A stretch of 64,000 bases of DNA from an uncultured Spirochaetaceae bacterium (GCA_902802305.1 CADCLG010000007.1:1-64000), one strand, 5' to 3'; shown: positions 8,827-17,229, counted from the first letter of the stretch. Notes: a model not told the origin generated them from the sequence alone. A program made the numbers and translations.

Positions 8827-9147
8827 ATGAGTTTTAAAGAAAACCTTCGGTTCATAATGGATTGCAGGGGAATACAGATAAAAGAATTAGCTGTAAAAAG
8901 TGGAATAAGTGAAAACACAATAAAAAGTTATCTTAAAGAAACTTCCGCAGAACCAACCCTGTCAAAAGCTATAAAAATCGCTCATACTCTTGATGTAAAT
9001 CTAGAAAAACTTTGCTCAGAACAAAAACTTCCGCAAAAAATATTTCCTGAACAAGTAGAAATAGAAAATCAAATAAAAGGCTTATCAAAAAATGAACTGA
9101 GAATTGTCCTCAACCTTATAAAATCTATAAAAGAAAACAAAGAATAA
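8827..9147 (+). CDS. Small XRE-family transcriptional regulator, paralogue of the one at 3620
   Basis: A 106-residue protein with an N-terminal Cro/CI helix-turn-helix (IKELAVKSGISENTIKSYL, then AHTLDVNLEKL) and a short C-terminal helical tail (LSKNELRIVLNLIKSI). ATG 8827 is chosen because the sequence upstream translates to Tyr/Ile-rich noise. It shares its first ~45 residues closely with the regulator at 3620. It faces a lipoprotein gene across a near-perfect palindrome, the same arrangement as at 3620 and 51995. No phage genes are nearby, so a chromosomal envelope regulator is more likely than a prophage repressor. Confidence 0.85.
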   Translation: MSFKENLRFIMDCRGIQIKELAVKSGISENTIKSYLKETSAEPTLSKAIKIAHTLDVNLEKLCSEQKLPQKIFPEQVEIENQIKGLSKNELRIVLNLIKSIKENKE

Positions 9148-9242
9148 AGTAATTGAAAAACCGTAAAAAAAAACTAACAACAATCCCCTATCCCCTCTTT
9201 AGAAAATCCAGTAAAATAATCTAATCATTCAGGACAACTATT

Positions 9243-9725
9243 ATGAAAAAAACAAATGCAATGCGAATCCTTGATGGACTTGGAATAAAATACGAAGCCG
9301 CAGAATACGAAGATGACGGCGAACATGAACTTGCAAGAGGAGCTGCCTCAAGAATGGCGGAAAAGCTTGGAGTTCCAGCAGAAACTGTATATAAAACAAT
9401 CGTAATGCGAACAGAAACCAAAGAAATCTGTGTTTTTTGCCAGAGTGCCGTAAGTGAAATTAATCTCAAAAAAGCAAGACAGGCAGCCGGCTGCAAAGAA
9501 ATCAATCCTGTAAAACCCGAGGAGTTACTTGCATTAACCGGTTATATTCGCGGTGGCTGTACCCCAATCGGAATGAAGAAAAAGTTCCGCACCTTTATAG
9601 ACGAAAGTATTATTTTGCATGATAAAGTCTGCATAAGTGGCGGCCAGCGGGGAGTACAGATAAAAATTGCTCCAAATGATTTAATCCGTGCCACAGAAGC
9701 AACAGTAACTGATTTAGAGTTGTAA
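9243..9725 (+). CDS. ybaK: Cys-tRNA(Pro) deacylase, YbaK/EbsC type
   Basis: A 160-residue YbaK-domain protein of normal length. YbaK proteins hydrolyse Cys-tRNA(Pro) that prolyl-tRNA synthetase makes by mistake. Visible features include the start KKTNAMRILDGLGI, the lysine-containing strand ETVYKTIVM (the lysine of this strand is essential in the family), GYIRGGCTPIGMKKKF, and the Gly-rich strand ISGGQRGVQIKIAP. The start has a modest AGGA. It is followed 44 bases later by metH on the same strand. Confidence 0.92.
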   Translation: MKKTNAMRILDGLGIKYEAAEYEDDGEHELARGAASRMAEKLGVPAETVYKTIVMRTETKEICVFCQSAVSEINLKKARQAAGCKEINPVKPEELLALTGYIRGGCTPIGMKKKFRTFIDESIILHDKVCISGGQRGVQIKIAPNDLIRATEATVTDLEL

Positions 9726-9769
9726 CACCCCTACTATATAAATCCCCTGCAATATGCTACAATGCCAGC

Positions 9770-12595
9770 ATGAAAAAATTGCGGGATTTATTAGGAAAAG
9801 AACGTCTTTTTTTTGACGGCGGAACAGGAACAGTTTTACAGGGAATGGGCTTAAAACCAGGAGAACTTCCCGAAACCTGGAACATCAAACACCCAGACCG
9901 AATAGTTCAGCTGCATTACAATTATTTTAAAGCCGGCTCCAATATCGTAAACACAAACACCTTTGGTGCCTTTATTACAAAGTTCCCACTTGAACTCGAA
10001 CGCCTTGTTGCAGCAGCCATAGAAAACGCAAACACCGCCCGCAACAAAATCCTGCAGGAAAATCCCGACGGAAATTATTTTATTGCCTTTGACATCGGCT
10101 CCTGCGGTAAACTCTTAAAACCAATGGGCGACCTGGATTTTGAAGACTGCATAAAGCTTTTTAAGAAAACCTTCCGTGCCGCCTTTAAATACGCCAAGCC
10201 TGGAAGCAATTCATCCCGTCCAAAAATCGACTGCGTAATGATAGAAACCATGAACGACGGCTACGAATCCAAAGCCGCTGTACTTGCCGCAAAAGAAGTA
10301 ATGGAAGAGCTGGGACTTTTAGAAAATGCAAAATCAGAGCCAGTAACTTCTGAATGCCCTGATGCCCGTGGCTGCCTTCCAATAATCGTAAGCAACGTTT
10401 ACGACAAAGAATGTCGAACCCTAAGTGGTTCCTGTCCAGAAACAATGGTTGCCATGCTGGAAGGTCTTGGCGTAGAAGTTGTAGGTGTAAACTGTAGTCT
10501 TGGCCCCCTTGAAATGAGGCCGACAATTGAACGCCTTTGCCGCGCAGCCTCTGTTCCTGTTCTTGTAAAACCAAACGCTGGACTTCCTAAAGTTGTAGAT
10601 GGTAAAACCGTTTTTGATGTTCCCGCCCCTCAGTTTGTAGAAGCGATTGAAGAACTTGCAAAAATTGGTCCAATGATTCTAGGCGGTTGCTGCGGTACTA
10701 CTCCAGAATATATCAAAGGTATAGTTGATAAGTTAGGAGGGGGAAGTCTCCCCCTCGCTCCAGCCGTACCGGCTTCCGCTACCCCTTCCAGCGGGGAAAA
10801 AGATTCAACGTCAGCAGTTTTGCGAAGCGAAACTGCAAACGCTGCCGGAACCAGTTCTCCACAACCGACCAATGCGTTGGCAGCGTTCCCCGCAACGCCC
10901 CCGACAGATAAGGTATCTACAGATGATGTTGTTGGCTGTGTCACTTCAAACACCCAAATTGTCTACTTTGGCTCTTCCTACCCTACAGTCCTAATTGGCG
11001 AACGCATAAACCCAACCGGAAAGAAGAAGTTCAAGGAAGCCCTTAGAAATAAGGACATTCCCTACATCATCAGTCAGGGTCTGGAACAGGAAGAAGCCGG
11101 TGCCCAGGTACTCGACGTAAATGTTGGTCTGCCCGAAATTGACGAAAAGGAAATGATGCTGCAGGTTATGGAAGAACTTCAAAGTGTTACCAATCTGCCG
11201 CTTCAAATAGACACAACTAACACTCAGGTTATGGAAGCTGCCCTGCGCCGCTACAACGGCAAAGCAATGATAAACTCCGTAAACGGCAAACAGGAAGTTA
11301 TGGATGCAGTATTCCCTCTTGTAAAAAAATACGGAGGTCTGCTAGTCGCCCTTACCCTGGACGAAGACGGAATCCCGGAAACAAGTGACCGCCGAATTGA
11401 AATTGCCCGCAAAATCTACGCAGAGGCAGAAAAATACGGCATTACAAAAAAAGACATAATCATTGACCCGCTTGCAATGGCCGTGAGCAGCGACACAAAA
11501 GCAGGACTTGCAACGCTGGAAACTGTTCGTGCCGTTCACCAGATGGGCGGACTTACTTCCTTAGGCATTTCTAACGTAAGCTTTGGACTCCCTATGCGCG
11601 AATTTGTTACTGCTACCTTCTTTACAATGGCAATGCAAAACGGGCTTTCTGCTGCAATTATGAATCCGCTCCAGCAGGAAATGAAAAAGGCCTGGCACAC
11701 CACAACCCTGCTTTTAGGCAAGGATGAAAATTGTGCTAACTACATTGAATGGACCAGCACGGTAGAACAAGTTACTTCCTCTGTACAACAAGTGTCATTC
11801 TCCGGCTTGACCGGAGAATCTACTGGAAAAGATTGTCGGACCAAGTCCGACAATGACAATAAAAGCGCAGGGGGCGTTGCGGGGGGTGGCAACCACCCGC
11901 TGGAGGGGGTAGCGGACAAGACCTCTAACGCAGCCGAAATAAGTTCTAACTCTGAAAATAAGGAAACAGGCTGCGTTTCCCCCCTTTCTCACGCAATCAT
12001 CAAAGGACTAAAAACTGAAGCCGCAAATATCACCCGCGAGCTGCTTACAAATACCGATTCCCTGGAGATAATTAACGAGCACTTGATTCCGGGGCTGGAC
12101 TACGTGGGCAAACGCTTTGAAGCCAAAACCATGTACCTGCCGCAACTTTTAATGGCCGCCGAAGCAGCTAAATCGGCCTTTGGAGAAATCCGCAGTTTTA
12201 TGGAACGCTCTGGCAAAAAGGGCGAGCCAAAGGGAAAAATCATCATTGCTACGGTAAAGGGAGATATTCACGACATTGGCAAAAACATTGTAAAGGTGCT
12301 TCTGGAAAACTACGATTTTGAAGTTATTGATTTAGGCAAGGATGTCCCGCCGGAAACTGTTGTAGAAGCATGCAAAAAAGACCAAGTGCAACTGGTTGGA
12401 CTTTCCGCTTTGATGACTACCACGGTTGTAAGCATGGAAGAAACAATTAAACTTTTACGCAAGGAATGTCCCTGGGCCAAGGTTTGCGTTGGCGGTGCCG
12501 TTATGACCCAGGAATACGCCGACCAGATTGGGGCTGACTTCTACGGAAAGGATGCTATGGATACTGTGAGATATGCGATGAAGGTGTTTGGATAA
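9770..12595 (+). CDS. metH: Cobalamin-dependent methionine synthase with repeat-derived linkers
   Basis: Transfers a methyl group from methyltetrahydrofolate to homocysteine through cobalamin. Domains in order: homocysteine-binding barrel (residues ~1-320; zinc ligands in GVNCSLGP and LGGCCGTTPEY), pterin-binding barrel (~385-668; IGERINPTGKKKFKE), B12 cap (~745-830) and B12-binding domain (to 941; DIHDIG supplies the lower-ligand His). The C-terminal SAM-dependent reactivation domain is absent, so a separate activator is expected. Two linkers (~322-381 and ~675-739) are Ser/Ala/Gly-rich and encoded by GC-rich palindromic repeats. TACAAT six bases before the ATG and no ribosome site suggest a leaderless message. 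Confidence 0.93.
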   Translation: MKKLRDLLGKERLFFDGGTGTVLQGMGLKPGELPETWNIKHPDRIVQLHYNYFKAGSNIVNTNTFGAFITKFPLELERLVAAAIENANTARNKILQENPDGNYFIAFDIGSCGKLLKPMGDLDFEDCIKLFKKTFRAAFKYAKPGSNSSRPKIDCVMIETMNDGYESKAAVLAAKEVMEELGLLENAKSEPVTSECPDARGCLPIIVSNVYDKECRTLSGSCPETMVAMLEGLGVEVVGVNCSLGPLEMRPTIERLCRAASVPVLVKPNAGLPKVVDGKTVFDVPAPQFVEAIEELAKIGPMILGGCCGTTPEYIKGIVDKLGGGSLPLAPAVPASATPSSGEKDSTSAVLRSETANAAGTSSPQPTNALAAFPATPPTDKVSTDDVVGCVTSNTQIVYFGSSYPTVLIGERINPTGKKKFKEALRNKDIPYIISQGLEQEEAGAQVLDVNVGLPEIDEKEMMLQVMEELQSVTNLPLQIDTTNTQVMEAALRRYNGKAMINSVNGKQEVMDAVFPLVKKYGGLLVALTLDEDGIPETSDRRIEIARKIYAEAEKYGITKKDIIIDPLAMAVSSDTKAGLATLETVRAVHQMGGLTSLGISNVSFGLPMREFVTATFFTMAMQNGLSAAIMNPLQQEMKKAWHTTTLLLGKDENCANYIEWTSTVEQVTSSVQQVSFSGLTGESTGKDCRTKSDNDNKSAGGVAGGGNHPLEGVADKTSNAAEISSNSENKETGCVSPLSHAIIKGLKTEAANITRELLTNTDSLEIINEHLIPGLDYVGKRFEAKTMYLPQLLMAAEAAKSAFGEIRSFMERSGKKGEPKGKIIIATVKGDIHDIGKNIVKVLLENYDFEVIDLGKDVPPETVVEACKKDQVQLVGLSALMTTTVVSMEETIKLLRKECPWAKVCVGGAVMTQEYADQIGADFYGKDAMDTVRYAMKVFG
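10735..10913 (-). repeat. GC-rich mosaic hairpin element (family B) in metH linker 1
   Basis: Read on the minus strand it runs GGGGGCGTTGCGGGG, a variable arm, CCCCGCTGGAAGGGGTAGCG, a small hairpin (AGCCGGTACGGCT) and a terminal palindrome of the form GGGGGAG-ACTT-CCCCCTCC. The same conserved blocks occur at 11870 (plus orientation) and at 43068 between genes. It is in frame with metH and encodes the linker between the homocysteine and pterin domains. Boundaries are approximate. Confidence 0.75.
11794..11858. repeat. Inverted pair of REP-like family A palindromes inside metH
   Basis: GTCATT-CTCCGGCTTGACCGGAG-AATCT (11794-11821) is followed by AAGATTGTCGGACCAAGTCC and then GACAATGACA (11829-11858). 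The two units face each other and match the intergenic copies at 26128-26190. They are read through in frame as part of the second metH linker. Confidence 0.8.
11870..11985 (+). repeat. GC-rich mosaic hairpin element (family B) in metH linker 2
   Basis: GGGGGCGTTGCGGGGGGTGG opens the element; CCACCCGCTGGAGGGGGTAGC follows within it as a hairpin arm and conserved block, then an inverted pair AACGCAGCC / GGCTGCGTT and a C-run. The blocks match the copy at 43068 read on its minus strand and the copy at 10735. The insert is in frame and encodes much of residues 700-739. The right boundary is approximate. Confidence 0.75.
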
Positions 12596-12652
12596 TCTTT
12601 TACAAGTCCAACACCTCTTTCACACTCCTACAAGTATCTACAGTTCCAATTC

Positions 12653-14887
12653 TTATTGAACTACAATATCTGCCATTCCAGGAAAATCGCCTTTTGTATA
12701 TACATAGTCATAATAGATTCCATTACTATAAGTAATAAATACATTATAGGTTTTGTTATATGTATAAGTATGTGACGGCCAGCTGGAAATACTATTTAAG
12801 TCAATCTGTTCTTCTGAACGCTCTGGGTCATAAAGAATACTTCTTATATCTGTTGAAGTATAATTGTCTCCTTGATACGTATATGAATATTTAAAAGTGA
12901 TATTATAAGTTGCATTATCTACCAATTGATTTACATCAATTTGTGGTACTTCTGTGAAAGTGAAGATTTTATTATCGTTTACACTTCCAGCTGGAGAGTT
13001 TTTAATTTTTGGTTCTCCAAGACCTACTGTCGCTTTTATGGTACAAGGTCTTACAATTGGTGTATACGTAATATCTAAATCAGTATTTCTGAATATATAT
13101 TGGGTTTTATAAGTATAACTTGTGCCTTTATCTGTATAATAGTCTACAATCGGAAGCATTCCTGTATTGGTTCTGTAATGTTCAATTGTTACATAACATG
13201 GCTCTTCATCATTATCATTCTTATCATTATCATTTTCATAATATCTGAAGATTGTGCGGTTTGATGCATTAAACTCAGCGGAAGATGAAACATCAGAAAT
13301 TGTAAGCTTTATGCCATTGTCAGCTGTAGAGTTTTCAGCTGATAATACAATTTCGCCTTCTCCACCACTTGCTGTTACAACTATAAAATCATCATCAGCA
13401 GGTGTATATATATTTACATCATAGCTATATGCATAATCTTTTCCTGGGTCTACAAAACAGTCTGTAAAAGTTACAGATTTTTCCTTGTTTCCCTTTTTAG
13501 AAAAAACACGATTATCCCGTCTCCAGATCCATTTACCACCTTCTTTTACACCCTGATATATGCTCATTGAACTACTAATATATTTATTCGGGTTTTGTAC
13601 ATCATCACTGTCATTAAATGTAATATTGATAACATTTCCACTTGCAGAAGGTGATACAGTAAATCTTGGCTTGTAAGGAGATTCAGGAAGTATTATTTCT
13701 TCAGGGATTCCGCAGTTTTTTATGTCAAATTTCTGATTATATTCAGGAAATTCAAGTGTTGCCCTATCTGCCTCAAAAGAACCTTTTACAAGACCTGCAG
13801 ATTTAAGAACCAGAGATGTATCATACCAATTTTTAATACAAAGTGTATTTGAATCTACTATAGTTCCAGGTATATCCTCATTGGTTATTTCATAAATCTG
13901 CATTGCTCCTTCAAACTTTGCAGCCATGAAAACTTTTAAAACATCAGGAAGCTTATATATTTTAATCTTATACCCCATTTCATTTACTTCTTCGTACTTT
14001 GTCACAAGATCAAAAACATATTCGTAATAAACATCCTGACCTTCAAACTCAGTACCTGTAGTATCGCCGTTTGACAAAAATACAATAGTATCATCATAAT
14101 AAGTAACAACAGGAACAGGGGCTTTTACAACTACATTTGAACCGCTTTGAATAGCTTCTTTTGTTAATTGAACATCATTTGTTCCTTCAACACTCTTTAC
14201 TTCTGTTTTTCCATCAATAACGATTTGAGTTTTTTCAGGTGCAGCCCCACTCTGACCAGAAGATGATGAGCCTTCTTCAACAGGCACTACCTGAACTTTT
14301 TCTACATTTCCACCCTTGATTGTAATTTTGTCTACAACATCGCTTACTTTAATTTCTTTAATTTCAATACTTTCTGCAGATTCAATTTTCGTATTTGCAG
14401 CTTCTACAAGAACTGCTTCAATTTTAGAAGATTCTTCAAGGGCAAGACGAACATTATCTTTCTTTACTTCTACAGAAGCAATATTTGATTTATTAATGTG
14501 AATACTGTTTGCACCACCACCATAAACCTCAAGCTTTGCAATAGAACAATTTGTAAGAGTAACATCACCTTCTCCAACTTTTTTGTCTACTACAATCACT
14601 GCATTCTGAACATTCTGCAATTCAATGCCACTTGCTTCAAGTGTAAGCTTTTTACCTTTCAGATTGAGATTCTTTATAAGAATTGCCTTTGAAACCACTG
14701 CATCTTCATCAATCGTTGCATTTTCAAAATCGATACTGTCTTTTGCAGCAGCAATCTTTTCGGTTAATGTTTCTTTAGGTGCTGGCGGTTCTTCTGTGTT
14801 TCCGCCGTTATCAGTTGCTTTAGGACACCCCGTTAAAAGTGCCAGCAAAATTAAAATAAAACTAGTTTTAAAAAAGTTCTTTTTCAT
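12653..14887 (-). CDS. Large lipoprotein of unknown function
   Basis: 744 residues. Signal MKKNFFKTSFILILLALLTGC (lipobox LTGC) and a short Asn/Gly/Glu/Pro linker. Residues ~55-210 consist of short hydrophobic-hydrophilic strands (LKNLNLKGKKLTLEASG, ANSIHINKSNIASVEV, KITIKGGNVEKVQVV) that could form a small right-handed beta-helix. The rest is beta-rich with many Tyr/Thr/Asp, probably several Ig-like surface domains. No enzymatic motif was found. GGAG lies eight bases before the ATG. The promoter and leader upstream belong to a broken lipoprotein gene (14940-15057), so this gene may now be expressed from that leader. Confidence 0.75.
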   Translation of the reverse strand: MKKNFFKTSFILILLALLTGCPKATDNGGNTEEPPAPKETLTEKIAAAKDSIDFENATIDEDAVVSKAILIKNLNLKGKKLTLEASGIELQNVQNAVIVVDKKVGEGDVTLTNCSIAKLEVYGGGANSIHINKSNIASVEVKKDNVRLALEESSKIEAVLVEAANTKIESAESIEIKEIKVSDVVDKITIKGGNVEKVQVVPVEEGSSSSGQSGAAPEKTQIVIDGKTEVKSVEGTNDVQLTKEAIQSGSNVVVKAPVPVVTYYDDTIVFLSNGDTTGTEFEGQDVYYEYVFDLVTKYEEVNEMGYKIKIYKLPDVLKVFMAAKFEGAMQIYEITNEDIPGTIVDSNTLCIKNWYDTSLVLKSAGLVKGSFEADRATLEFPEYNQKFDIKNCGIPEEIILPESPYKPRFTVSPSASGNVINITFNDSDDVQNPNKYISSSMSIYQGVKEGGKWIWRRDNRVFSKKGNKEKSVTFTDCFVDPGKDYAYSYDVNIYTPADDDFIVVTASGGEGEIVLSAENSTADNGIKLTISDVSSSAEFNASNRTIFRYYENDNDKNDNDEEPCYVTIEHYRTNTGMLPIVDYYTDKGTSYTYKTQYIFRNTDLDITYTPIVRPCTIKATVGLGEPKIKNSPAGSVNDNKIFTFTEVPQIDVNQLVDNATYNITFKYSYTYQGDNYTSTDIRSILYDPERSEEQIDLNSISSWPSHTYTYNKTYNVFITYSNGIYYDYVYTKGDFPGMADIVVQ

Positions 14888-14939
14888 AATGAAATCTCCA
14901 TTTTTTTATAATCTTGCACATGTGGATAGTAGCCCTTTC

Positions 14940-15057
14940 TTACGTCGCCACAATCGTTTTAAGAAATATTCTTGCTCTTGTTTTTGAAGTGCAACCCCAA
15001 AAACAAAGACTCAGTACGCTAAGAAGCGTAAGAGCAATAGTTTTGAATTTTTTTCAT
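14940..15057 (-). pseudogene. Broken lipoprotein N-terminus (signal peptide remnant)
   Basis: Starting at ATG 15057 (GGAGG upstream), a run of seven A throws the frame off after two codons. Removing one A gives MKKFKTIALTLLSVLSLCFW, then GCTSKTRARIF and a stop at 14942-14940. This is a lipoprotein signal closely related at DNA level to the start of the lipoprotein gene at 17534-19075 (ATGAAAGGGTTCAAAACTTT). The body of the gene is missing; the lipoprotein at 14887 follows. Confidence 0.75.
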
Positions 15058-15084
15058 AAGTTCCTCCAAAAAATAATATAATAG

Positions 15085-15157
15085 ATTGTCCAATCAAACT
15101 GGACAATGATAAAAAAAAAGGGCATGTTGCATTCAGTTTTGAATACAATATGCCCTT
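15085..15157 (-). terminator. Terminator-like hairpin in lipoprotein leader (attenuator candidate), locus 1
   Basis: On the minus strand AAGGGCATATTGTATTCA pairs with TGAATGCAACATGCCCTT (15157-15118) and is followed by nine T, a textbook intrinsic terminator. It lies downstream of the promoter at 15357 and upstream of the ribosome site at 15057. A second hairpin, ATTGTCCA/TGGACAAT (15107-15085), follows. The same hairpin occurs at 19108-19142 in the related leader. Confidence 0.65.
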
Positions 15158-15187
15158 AGATTACAATTTAATAATACAGATTTATTG

Positions 15188-15265
15188 CAGTTGAGCAGTT
15201 GAGCAGTTGAGCAGTTGAGCAGTTGAGCAGTTGAGCAGTTGAGCAGTTGAGCAGTTGAGCAGTTG
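15188..15265. repeat. 8-bp tandem repeat TTGAGCAG, about 9.7 copies
   Basis: A perfect 8-base direct repeat between the promoter at 15357 and the terminator hairpin at 15118. The related leader at 19177-19201 has only about three copies of the same unit. Confidence 0.95.
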
Positions 15266-15356
15266 GATTTTATGCAAACTCATTTTTATGTCAACTATTT
15301 TTGAGAAAAAATTATTTTTTATAATAAGATTCTTTGACATCTGCATTTAATAATTA

Positions 15357-15386
15357 ATTATAGCATAGTTATAAAGGAAAAGTAAA
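15357..15386 (-). promoter_or_regulatory. Promoter of lipoprotein leader, locus 1
   Basis: On the minus strand TTTACT (15386-15381), an 18-base spacer, then TATAAT (15362-15357). The sequence around it is homologous to 19293-19322 (shared CATTTAATAATTAATTATA / CATTAATCATTTAATTATA on the plus strand). Confidence 0.55.
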
Positions 15387-15449
15387 ATTATTTTTCCAAA
15401 AGGTATCTTTTCATTCACGCACCACTAAAACTACAACTTCACAAATAAA

Positions 15450-15530
15450 TTGACAATACTCACTTCTTATACTAATATTTATTATACTAACATTATTTTT
15501 ATATTAGTTATAATTTTATTAGTTATTATA
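15450..15530 (+). promoter_or_regulatory. abiE promoter with overlapping inverted-repeat operator
   Basis: TTGACA (15450-15455), 17 bases, TAATAT (15473-15478). Two direct repeats TTATACTAATA (15467) and TTATACTAACA (15482) overlap and follow the -10, and two opposite-facing copies ATTAGTTATAA (15503) and ATTAGTTATTA (15518) come next. AbiEi antitoxins are known to repress their own promoter through inverted repeats, so this is the likely operator. Confidence 0.6.
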
Positions 15531-15572
15531 CATCACTTTGCATAACCACCTAGCTTTCACAGGAGAAATCAA

Positions 15573-16244
15573 ATGAAACTTTATGATTACATTCTTGAAA
15601 ACTTTAAAAAAGATGAACCTTTTTTTGTATCTGAACTGAATATGCCGGGCTCTACTAAAAACAATATTCGTCAGGCTCTAAAAGTGTTATGCGACAAGGG
15701 GCTTGCCATTAGATACGATACAGGCATTTATTATATTCCAAAAGATTCTCTGCAAACAGAAAATCAGCTTAAAACAGAATTGATTACAATGACCACACCT
15801 TCTGCACCATTTTCCAGCACAGACATTGCAGTAAAAAAATACATCTTCGACAAGGGTGAATATTTTGGCTACTACACGGGTTTTGTTTTTGCTAATGCTA
15901 TGGGATTCACAACTCAAGTTCCTTTTGTTCGTGAAATTGCATCTAATAATTCGGGAGGAATAAAACGAAAAATTGAAATTGCTGGAACTAAGTTTATCTT
16001 GAAAGAGCCAAGAACAATAGTAACAAATGAGAATCATCAGATTTTACAATTTCTTGATTTAATGAACGACTATGATTTTTATTATGATGATTCTGCCATC
16101 AAAGAGGATGTTGAATATAGAATCAGAAACTTCTTAAAAAACAATAATATTTCAAGAAAACAAATGGAATCCTATCTAGACTTTTACCCAGACTCAATTT
16201 ATAAAACCCTATATAAACTGGAGGTTGCCCGTGTATTTGCATGA
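15573..16244 (+). CDS. abiEi: AbiEi-type antitoxin / autorepressor
   Basis: A 223-residue protein with an N-terminal winged helix-turn-helix (YILENFKKDEPFFVSELN, then NNIRQALKVLCDKGLAIRYD, residues ~3-50) and a C-terminal AbiEi-like domain (FVFANAMGFTTQVP, REIASNNSGGIKRKIEIAG, KEPRTIVT). It belongs with DUF6088/AbiEi antitoxins of type IV systems, which neutralise the AbiEii nucleotidyltransferase without stable contact and repress the operon. AGGAG precedes the ATG. It overlaps abiEii by 14 bases, indicating coupled translation. Confidence 0.85.
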   Translation: MKLYDYILENFKKDEPFFVSELNMPGSTKNNIRQALKVLCDKGLAIRYDTGIYYIPKDSLQTENQLKTELITMTTPSAPFSSTDIAVKKYIFDKGEYFGYYTGFVFANAMGFTTQVPFVREIASNNSGGIKRKIEIAGTKFILKEPRTIVTNENHQILQFLDLMNDYDFYYDDSAIKEDVEYRIRNFLKNNNISRKQMESYLDFYPDSIYKTLYKLEVARVFA

Positions 16245-17145
16245 AAATCAAAAATTATTTAAATCAATGATTGCAGAAGTAAAGAATAAAACAGGTTATG
16301 ATTCCGAAATTATTGAAAAAGATTATTACGTTACAATGATTTTGTGTTTAATAGTTGAAAAATCAGCTGACTTAGGCATAGTTGTTTTTAAAGGTGGAAC
16401 ATCTCTTTCCAAATGTCACAAAGTAATCGACAGATTTTCTGAGGATATTGATATTACATTTACTGAACATTTAGGCGAAAAAAAGAGAAAAAAACTTAAA
16501 TATAATGTCATGAAAGCTCTAGGAGATGAACTTCATTTGTCAATTACAAATTGGGATACCATTCAAAGTGACAGAGATCTAAATGCATATATTTTTTATT
16601 ATGAACCATTGTTTAATGATAAATATGAAGCTTTAATAAAAGGAGTTAAAGTCGAAACAGCCCTAGCCTCATATTCGTTTCCAACAGAAAAACTTCAAAT
16701 TAACAGTTATGTTGGAGACACGCTTCTTGAAAAGAACGCAGAATTAGCCCGGCAGTTTCATTTAACCCCATTCACAATGAATATTCAGGCTTTATCCAGA
16801 ACCTTTATAGATAAAGTCTATGCAAGCTGCGATTATTATATGCAAGGGAAAAGTCGGCGGCTTTCACGTCATCTTTATGATTTGTATAAAATATTTCCGA
16901 AAATTACCTTTGATGATGATTTTATAAAACTTGTAAAAGAAGTAAAGGCTCACCGGGCAAGTATGAGCATCTGTCCGTCTGCACAAGATGGAATAAACAT
17001 AAGCGAATTAATCTATAAATATTGTACCGAAAATTACTACAAAAAAGATTTTGAAATTATCAGTGAAACATTGATTAATGAAGATGTTTCTTATTCAGAA
17101 GTATTGGCAACAATAAAAAAAATTGCCAGCTATGATTTTTGGTAA
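16231..17145 (+). CDS. abiEii: AbiEii-type nucleotidyltransferase toxin
   Basis: A 304-residue DNA-polymerase-beta-fold nucleotidyltransferase of the AbiEii family (PF08843). Motif I is FKGGTSLSKCHKVIDRFSED with DIDITF (the GGTSLS and D-x-D signature, residues ~50-78), and further acidic residues follow at the family positions (VKVETA; SRTFIDKVYA; RHLYDLYKI). Related toxins add nucleotides to tRNA or RNA and cause growth arrest during phage infection. GTG 16231 is six bases after GGAGG and is preferred to the TTG at 16225. It is intact and complete. Confidence 0.88.
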   Translation: MYLHENQKLFKSMIAEVKNKTGYDSEIIEKDYYVTMILCLIVEKSADLGIVVFKGGTSLSKCHKVIDRFSEDIDITFTEHLGEKKRKKLKYNVMKALGDELHLSITNWDTIQSDRDLNAYIFYYEPLFNDKYEALIKGVKVETALASYSFPTEKLQINSYVGDTLLEKNAELARQFHLTPFTMNIQALSRTFIDKVYASCDYYMQGKSRRLSRHLYDLYKIFPKITFDDDFIKLVKEVKAHRASMSICPSAQDGINISELIYKYCTENYYKKDFEIISETLINEDVSYSEVLATIKKIASYDFW

Positions 17146-17188
17146 ACACTTAATATAAAAAAATCATATATAATCTGAAGTTAAAATA

Positions 17189-17229
17189 AGACTGCCTAAA
17201 ACGACTAAAAAGTCTATTTTAGGCAGTCT
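17189..17229. repeat. Nested hairpin repeat (family C), copy 1
   Basis: Perfect outer stem AGACTGCCTAAAA (17189-17201) / TTTTAGGCAGTCT (17217-17229) enclosing an inner hairpin GACT-AAAA-AGTC. A second copy at 20012-20052 keeps the outer stem but has ACC-AAAAA-GGT inside. Read on the minus strand it is followed by TTATTTT, so it may act as a terminator. Confidence 0.8.

Noticed and set aside
15188..15265. The 8-bp repeat array as a CRISPR array
   Set aside because: Units are 8 bases with no spacers; it is a simple tandem repeat.
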